Part shown: positions 50,471 to 54,854 of the stretch, one piece after another | How positions within the stretch are numbered: the first letter of the stretch is position 1 | How the letters are laid out: the number at the start of each line of letters is the position of its first letter | NCBI RefSeq assembly: GCF_019192735.1 | Contig: NZ_JAHTKP010000052.1 | Span: 1-54,854, forward strand | Reading direction: 5' to 3' | Origin: Kitasatospora aureofaciens | Lineage (GTDB): Bacteria; Actinomycetota; Actinomycetes; Streptomycetales; Streptomycetaceae | Length of the DNA: 54,854 nucleotides | The notes under the pieces: model-generated | Told to the model about the DNA's origin: nothing | Seen by the model: the letters and a program-made list of their open reading frames with translations, nothing else | Databases searched by the model: none | Program-made: the position numbers and the translations under genes

Positions 50471-51799
50471 TCACCTCACGTCCTCCCGCCTCCGCAAAGC
50501 CCGCTCCAGATCCCGCAGCGCCTGCCCCAGCAACCGCGCCCCCGCCCGCACCACATCCCGCTGCACCCGCGCTTCCACCCAGAGCAGCGCCCCCGTCGGC
50601 AGGAACACCGCGTCCGCCGCGATCATCGCGAGCGAGAACACCGGCAGCCCGAGCATCACCGCGATCCCCAGGTGCTCGGCCATCATGACCGCCAGCAGTA
50701 CGTTCTTGACCCGCCGGTTGAGCAGCGTGAACGGGAACGCGACCTGCACGATCACCGTGCCGTACGAGATCAGGAAGACCGGCACCAGCGCCGAGCCGGC
50801 CAGCGCGGACAGCCACGGCCAGGGCGTGAAGTAGTCCAGGTGCAGCGGGTAGTACAGCGCGGTGCCGTCCTGCCAGCGCGAGCCCTGCACCTTGTACCAG
50901 CCGGCCGTGGCGTAGATCAGCATCACCTCGGCGGCGATCACCAGCATCGCGCAGTTGTGGATCATGTTCGCCAGCGCGTCGAGCACCGCCCGCGGCTCGC
51001 CGTCCGGCCGCAGCCGTCCGAGCACCCACCAGAGCCCGGCCACCGCCCAGAGCCCCCAGAACAGCGGCGCCCAGCCGACGTACGGGAAGGCGGGGGAGGT
51101 CCAGGTGAGGCTCTCGCCTGAGAAGTCGCCGAGCTGACAGACCGCCAGGACGGCGCCGAGGACGGCCCAGAGCACCACGCCGACGCGCCCGGGACCGGCC
51201 CGGCGGGCGTCCAGCGACCAGACCTCGGCGCAGCGGGTGAAGACCAGGTACACCGCCATCAGGTGGACGACGTTGTCGCCGCCGTCGCCGAGGAAGACGT
51301 TGCGGTTCTGCAGCGACAGCACGGTGACCAGGAACAGCACCGTGCTCGCCCTGGTCCGCCAGCCCAGCACCACCGCCACGGCGGCCAGCACCGCCAGGTG
51401 GTAGACCAGCTCGAACCAGAGCCGCCCGCCGAACCAGGGCAGCACGGTGAACGCGCCGTTCTCCGCCAGCAGCCGCTGGGCGAGGTCCATCGACCAGGGC
51501 GAGCGGTCGCCGTACAGCACCCGCCGGTGGGGCCACTCGCGCAGCAGGTAGGCGAGCCAGACCAGGCCGAAGCCGATCCGCACCACCGCCGCCTGGTGAC
51601 GGCCGAGCACCCGCCCGGTGAACGCGGCCATCCCCCGGGCCACAAGCTCACCCGGCCCGGGCCCGCGCGGCGCCTGGGCGGGCCCGGGGGCGGCAGGTTG
51701 CCCGGCCTGGCGCGGAATGCCGTCCGACAGCCGTTGCTCCACGGCCGCCGATGTCGCCGACGATGCCGCGGACGCAGGCGGCTGCGACACCTCGTTCAC
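50471..51799 (-). CDS. HTTM (vitamin K-dependent carboxylase-like) membrane protein
   Basis: A 442-residue polytopic protein. A disordered N-terminus (1-60) precedes a series of hydrophobic helices. The HTTM signature is IGFGLVWLAYLLREWPHRRV with YGDRSPWS, then LQNRNVFLGDGGDNVVHLMA, and AGWYKVQGSRWQDGTALYYP later. HTTM domains are related to vitamin K-dependent gamma-carboxylase, but bacterial functions are mostly unknown. GTG 51799 lies in the DUF5819 stop (GTGA), so the two proteins are made together and probably form a complex. Confidence 0.9.
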   Translation of the reverse strand: MNEVSQPPASAASSATSAAVEQRLSDGIPRQAGQPAAPGPAQAPRGPGPGELVARGMAAFTGRVLGRHQAAVVRIGFGLVWLAYLLREWPHRRVLYGDRSPWSMDLAQRLLAENGAFTVLPWFGGRLWFELVYHLAVLAAVAVVLGWRTRASTVLFLVTVLSLQNRNVFLGDGGDNVVHLMAVYLVFTRCAEVWSLDARRAGPGRVGVVLWAVLGAVLAVCQLGDFSGESLTWTSPAFPYVGWAPLFWGLWAVAGLWWVLGRLRPDGEPRAVLDALANMIHNCAMLVIAAEVMLIYATAGWYKVQGSRWQDGTALYYPLHLDYFTPWPWLSALAGSALVPVFLISYGTVIVQVAFPFTLLNRRVKNVLLAVMMAEHLGIAVMLGLPVFSLAMIAADAVFLPTGALLWVEARVQRDVVRAGARLLGQALRDLERALRRREDVR

Positions 51800-52455
51800 C
51801 CGAGCCCCCGGTAGTCCTCGTCGTCCACCGGCCACCAGGGCAGCTCCCGCACCTTCGGCGCGGGCGGCGGCGCCTCCCCGCTCCAGGACGGCGGCAGGAC
51901 GGTGGCCGAGGTCACCCGGAACTCGATCTCCAGGACCCGCTCGCCGTCCACGCTCCGCCCGATCCGCTGGAGCGCGATCCGCTTCAGGTACTCCTCGGCG
52001 AGCTTGCCGCGGGCGGTGGTCAGCGTCTCGTCCTGCGGGTTGTGCGAGCCGTCGTAGAAGTCCCAGGCCCGCCGCAGCAGGTTCTGGTCGACGTGGCTGG
52101 GCGCCGGGTTGCCCCGTATCGCGGCGATGTCCTGTGCGGTCAGCCCGGTCCAGTCGTGGGTCCGGGTGGCGCCGCCCTCCGCGACGGTCCGCACCCGGGC
52201 GTCCACGCTGACGTTCTGCTGGAGCGGGTTGGGCGCGAAGAGCTTCCAGTTCTGCTCGAACTCGGGGTACACCACACCGTCGACCTCGGCCCGGTACTGC
52301 CGGGACACCGAGTTGGCGGGCGCGACGTGCAGGAACACCGCGCCGAGGAAGAGCCCGGTGCCGGTCAGCAGCGCCGCCCCGGCCAGGCCGATCACCAGCT
52401 GCGCGGGCCCCGACCAGACCCGCCCGCCGGCCGGTGTGTCGGTGCTGTCGGCCAT
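51796..52455 (-). CDS. DUF5819-like membrane-anchored protein
   Basis: A 219-residue protein with one N-terminal transmembrane helix (about 18-42, LVIGLAGAALLTGTGLFLGA) and an extracytoplasmic domain. NWKLFAPNPLQQNVSVDARV, then VDQNLLRRAWDFYDGSH and LAEEYLKRIALQRIG, match the DUF5819 family. ATG 52455 has GGGGGAG 5 nt upstream. It overlaps the HTTM gene by 4 nt; this pairing recurs in actinobacteria as I recall. The domain probably works with the HTTM protein on the outer face. Its activity is unknown. Confidence 0.85.
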   Translation of the reverse strand: MADSTDTPAGGRVWSGPAQLVIGLAGAALLTGTGLFLGAVFLHVAPANSVSRQYRAEVDGVVYPEFEQNWKLFAPNPLQQNVSVDARVRTVAEGGATRTHDWTGLTAQDIAAIRGNPAPSHVDQNLLRRAWDFYDGSHNPQDETLTTARGKLAEEYLKRIALQRIGRSVDGERVLEIEFRVTSATVLPPSWSGEAPPPAPKVRELPWWPVDDEDYRGLG

Positions 52456-52551
52456 GCGCACTCCCCCTGCCGGACGGGCGCCGCCGGGTCCCGTCCCGGG
52501 TCGGTCGCGCGCCCATCCTGCCCTACGGCCCGGGGGGAGCGGCGGTACGGG

Positions 52552-52878
52552 CTACAGGACGTAGGCGTCCTGGCCGGTGCTGCTCACCATCGGGCGGCCC
52601 GCGCTCTCCCAGGCGTACATGCCGCCGTCCACGTTCACCGCGTCCCGGCCCTGCTGGACCAGGTACTGGACGACCTGCGCGGAGCGCCCGCCGACCCGGC
52701 ACAGCACGTACAGCTTCTCGTCCGGCAGCTCGCCGAGCCGGGCGATCACCTGGCCGAGCGGGATGTGCAGCGCGCCGTCCGCGTGGCCGGCGTCCCACTC
52801 GTCCTGCTCGCGCACGTCCAGCAGGACGGCATCGGCGGGCACGGAGGCGGCGGCGGAGGAGGGGATCTGCGCGAACAT
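52552..52878 (-). CDS. Rhodanese-domain protein (internal start in the fused frame)
   Basis: From ATG 52878 the frame encodes 108 residues beginning MFAQIPSSAAASVPADAVLL. A full single rhodanese domain follows: LLDVREQDEWDAGHADGALH, then the active loop CRVGGRS with a sulfur-accepting Cys. This is the normal size and N-terminus of stand-alone actinobacterial rhodaneses, and AGGAGAG lies 7 nt upstream of the ATG, which a purely fused gene would not need. Likely roles are sulfurtransfer or cyanide detoxification. Confidence 0.6.
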   Translation of the reverse strand: MFAQIPSSAAASVPADAVLLDVREQDEWDAGHADGALHIPLGQVIARLGELPDEKLYVLCRVGGRSAQVVQYLVQQGRDAVNVDGGMYAWESAGRPMVSSTGQDAYVL

Positions 52879-53790
52879 CGTGTGACTCTCCTGGGAGTGG
52901 GTCGGGTCCGTGCCATTGTCGCCCACCGGCGGTGGGTTGCCGTCGCCCGCCGGCGACGGGTTGCGGTCGCCCACCGGCGACGGGTCGCCGAGCAGCCGGG
53001 CCAGCTCGGCCTGCCGGTCGGCGGCCTTGGCGAGCAGTTCCTCGGCGAGCTGCTCCAGCAGCCGGTCCGGGTCCTGCGGGGCGAGTGCGAGCAGCTCGCC
53101 CATCGGGGTCTGTTCCAGCCGGACCTGCTCGGCGGCGGTCTCGGCGATCTTGGCGGTGAGCCACTCCAGCCGGCGGCGCAGCCACTCCAGCCGGTCCGGG
53201 GCGTCCGGCGCGGGCGCGGCCTCGGGCGCGGTGGACCACTCGGCGGCCAGACCGGCCAGCGCGGCGGCGTCGCCGAACGCGTAGGCCTCGTTGACCCGGA
53301 CGAGGAACGCGGCCCGGCGCTGCTGCTCGGCGGGGTCGGTGGTGAGGTCCGGGTGGGCGCGGCGGACCAGCTCACGGTAGATCCGCTGGGCCTCCCGGCC
53401 GGGGCGGACCTTGGCCGGGGCGGCGGGCGGCGGCGGGGCCGGCTCCCCGTCCCGGCCGCTCTGCTCCCGCTGCTCCTGGACGGAGTCGAACAGCGCGTCC
53501 AGGTCGGGCAGTTCCTCGACCTGTTGCCGGGCCTCCGCGGCCCGCCGCAGGTCCTCCGGCCGCCCGGTCCGGGCCGCCACCGCCTCGGCGACGAGCGCGT
53601 CCAGCTCGTCCAGCCGGGCGTAGAGCGGGCCGAGCAACTGGTGGTGGATCAGCGCGAAGTTGTCGATCTCGACGCGCAGCGTCTGCACGTCGACGTCCAT
53701 GCTGAGCCAGGCGAGTTCGGCGGCGGCGACCCGCTCCTCCAGCTCCTGCTGCTCCGGGTCCGTCCAGCGGGCGGGGCTCTGCGCGGTCAC
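52552..53790 (-). CDS. J-domain protein fused in frame to a rhodanese domain
   Basis: One open frame of 412 residues from GTG 53790. It has N-terminal helices (WTDPEQQELEERVAAAELAW), then a J-domain-like segment with the HPD motif (IYRELVRRAHPDLT), charged helices, and a linker of three 8-residue repeats (PSPVGDRN-type). A complete rhodanese domain with its loop Cys (LYVLCRVGGRSAQV) ends it. The rhodanese part has its own strong ribosome site and ATG at 52878. So this may be a true fusion, or two products from one frame after loss of the first gene's stop. AGAGGCGAG precedes the GTG. Confidence 0.78.
   Translation of the reverse strand: MTAQSPARWTDPEQQELEERVAAAELAWLSMDVDVQTLRVEIDNFALIHHQLLGPLYARLDELDALVAEAVAARTGRPEDLRRAAEARQQVEELPDLDALFDSVQEQREQSGRDGEPAPPPPAAPAKVRPGREAQRIYRELVRRAHPDLTTDPAEQQRRAAFLVRVNEAYAFGDAAALAGLAAEWSTAPEAAPAPDAPDRLEWLRRRLEWLTAKIAETAAEQVRLEQTPMGELLALAPQDPDRLLEQLAEELLAKAADRQAELARLLGDPSPVGDRNPSPAGDGNPPPVGDNGTDPTHSQESHTMFAQIPSSAAASVPADAVLLDVREQDEWDAGHADGALHIPLGQVIARLGELPDEKLYVLCRVGGRSAQVVQYLVQQGRDAVNVDGGMYAWESAGRPMVSSTGQDAYVL
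52886..52892 (-). promoter_or_regulatory. Internal ribosome binding site for the rhodanese
   Basis: AGGAGAG on the minus strand, 7 nt ahead of ATG 52878 and inside the longer J-domain frame. It supports a separate rhodanese product. Confidence 0.65.
52913..52984. repeat. Three 24-bp tandem units in the J-domain/rhodanese linker
   Basis: Units at 52913-52936, 52937-52960 and 52961-52984 are closely similar and encode PSPVGDRN, PSPAGDGN and PPPVGDNG in the minus frame. Expansion in steps of 24 bp keeps the J-domain and rhodanese frames joined. Confidence 0.8.
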
Positions 53791-54066
53791 GTCTCGCCTC
53801 TGTCTCGTCCTGCCGTCTGCGTCCTGCCGACCGGCCCGCAGCGCGGCCCGGCCTGCCACCCTACCCCCGCGCACTCCGCGTCAAGCGGGCGGAAGGGGGG
53901 TACGAACCGGCGCGAGGCATGTGCCGTGCAACCGATCCTGATGAATCTCCCCGTTTCGCTATCGAGCCCGGCCCGGTCCGTGCTTCGCTGGTATCCGCAC
54001 AGCGTGCCTCCTCCAGAGAGACGGCCGCCTCCAGGCGTGGCGGCCAGGCAGGAGCAGACCGAATCC

Positions 54067-54854
54067 ATGGTGGACGAGCCCAACTCCACACCGCGTCCGG
54101 CGGGCGCCGAGGCCGTACCGGGTGATCACCCGTCCGGCGTGGTCGCCCTGGTCCGGCTCGCCCTCGTCCTGGTCGACCGGGCCGGGCGGATCGCGCACTG
54201 GAGCCGGGCCGCCGAGGAGCTGTTCGGCCACCGCGCCGAGGTCGCGCACGACCGTCCCGCCTCCGGTCTGCTGCCCGCCGTCGAACCCCGCGCAGGCCGC
54301 GGGTGCGTCCGCCGCCGCTGCGACGCCCTCGACACGCTGGCCACGCTGACCGCCGACGGCCACCCCTGGGCAGGCCAGATGCCCGTCACCGACCGCGAGG
54401 ACCACCTGCGCGACGTGCTCTGGTGGGCCTACCCGCTGACCGGCCCGTCCGGCGGCCTGCTCGCCCTCGCCGCGGACGCCCGCCCGCTGCGCACCGCAGG
54501 ACCGCGCCTCGCGCTCGGCGAGCGGTTACTGCCGTTCGCCGCCGCCCCCGCCGCCCGGGGCGGCTTCCACGGGCTGGTCGCGGCCTTCACGCCGCCGGGC
54601 CGTCGGCTCGCCGGTCCCGCTCCGGCCGAACCACTCGCCCGTCTGCTGCCGGCCGCCCACCGCGCCCCGCTCCTGGAGGCGCTGGACCGGTCCGGGCTGC
54701 CCGCCCTGCGGCTGGACGCGGCCGCCGTGCTGCCAGTGCTGCCGTCCGACCCGCAGGCCGGCACGGCACACGTCGCCGCCGGGATCGGCCGCCGCTACCC
54801 CACCGCCCAGCAGCGCGCCGCCCGGGTCGGCCCGCCGCCGCAGCCGGAGCAGTC
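54067..54854 (+). CDS. PAS-domain protein, 5' part only; carries a TTA codon
   Basis: The frame is open for 262 codons from ATG 54067 to the window end. A PAS-like domain lies near the N-terminus (ALVRLALVLVDRAGRIAHWS followed by RAAEELFGHRAEV), then a second sensory-like region. Such proteins usually continue into GAF and SpoIIE/PP2C phosphatase domains in streptomycetes, but that part is outside the window. Leu154 is TTA (54526-54528), implying dependence on the bldA tRNA. AGGAG lies about 13 nt upstream of the ATG. It is divergent from the J-domain gene across 276 nt. Confidence 0.75.
   Translation, partial: MVDEPNSTPRPAGAEAVPGDHPSGVVALVRLALVLVDRAGRIAHWSRAAEELFGHRAEVAHDRPASGLLPAVEPRAGRGCVRRRCDALDTLATLTADGHPWAGQMPVTDREDHLRDVLWWAYPLTGPSGGLLALAADARPLRTAGPRLALGERLLPFAAAPAARGGFHGLVAAFTPPGRRLAGPAPAEPLARLLPAAHRAPLLEALDRSGLPALRLDAAAVLPVLPSDPQAGTAHVAAGIGRRYPTAQQRAARVGPPPQPEQ

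Overview
The window reads as chromosomal core-arm DNA of a high-GC actinomycete, very probably a Streptomycetaceae member (Streptomyces or Kitasatospora type). The evidence is strongly G/C-biased third codon positions, GTG/TTG starts with GGAGG-like ribosome sites, tightly overlapping stop/start pairs (ATGA, GTGA), rare TTA codons, and lineage-typical families (WhiJ/BldB-like regulators, DUF397, DUF5326, DUF5994, LAxTG-type surface anchors, the bkd-bkdR pair, paaN, TPP-riboswitch thiC). No tRNA, rRNA, IS element, CRISPR array or prophage module was seen.

Layout. 1-3.3 kb: a gene-poor start with hairpin repeats, a small membrane protein, and a WhiJ-like HTH/DUF397 pair divergent from an anti-sigma-like ATPase operon that ends in a 40-residue membrane peptide. 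3.3-7.3 kb: a MacB-type ABC operon (adaptor, ATPase, permease, membrane-anchored DUF5666-like protein), all on the minus strand. 7.5-10.1 kb: hisC-type aminotransferase divergent from a LacI regulator with a palindromic operator. 10.2-15.7 kb: metallophosphoesterase, a TTA-containing membrane protein, a secreted hydrolase fused to a membrane domain, small conserved proteins and a RibD-C/DHFR-like protein. 15.7-20.7 kb: a wall-anchored DUF3494-collagen-like protein lying between two relics of thiC, then intact thiC with its TPP riboswitch. 20.7-22.5 kb: NfeD-like protein and flotillin.

22.6-27.9 kb is the most distinctive part: a five-gene operon (OleA-like thiolase, GT2 glycosyltransferase, OleC-like adenylating enzyme, short P450, OleD-like reductase) behind a 40-bp perfect palindrome. 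It has the enzymes expected to condense two acyl chains, reduce the keto group and close a beta-lactone, but no OleB decarboxylase, and adds a glycosyltransferase and an oxygenase. The likely product is an undescribed beta-lactone or related modified lipid.

27.9-32.1 kb: DUF5326, tenA with a leaderless upstream mini-ORF, a holin-IV-like membrane protein, a NUDIX hydrolase and a flavohemoprotein. 32.3-40.3 kb: the branched-chain 2-oxoacid dehydrogenase operon (E1alpha, E1beta, E2) with divergent bkdR, a TetR regulator, a PIG-V-like mannosyltransferase and paaN. A near-identical 14-bp operator sits ahead of both bkdA and paaN, suggesting one regulon for acyl-CoA catabolism. 40.4-54.9 kb: FAD monooxygenase, CGNR regulator, secreted S53 protease, an HTH protein, VOC and FMN-binding-type proteins, a cell-wall hydrolase, a SpoU methyltransferase, the HTTM/DUF5819 membrane pair, a J-domain protein fused in frame to a rhodanese, and the start of a PAS-domain protein carrying a TTA codon, truncated by the window end.
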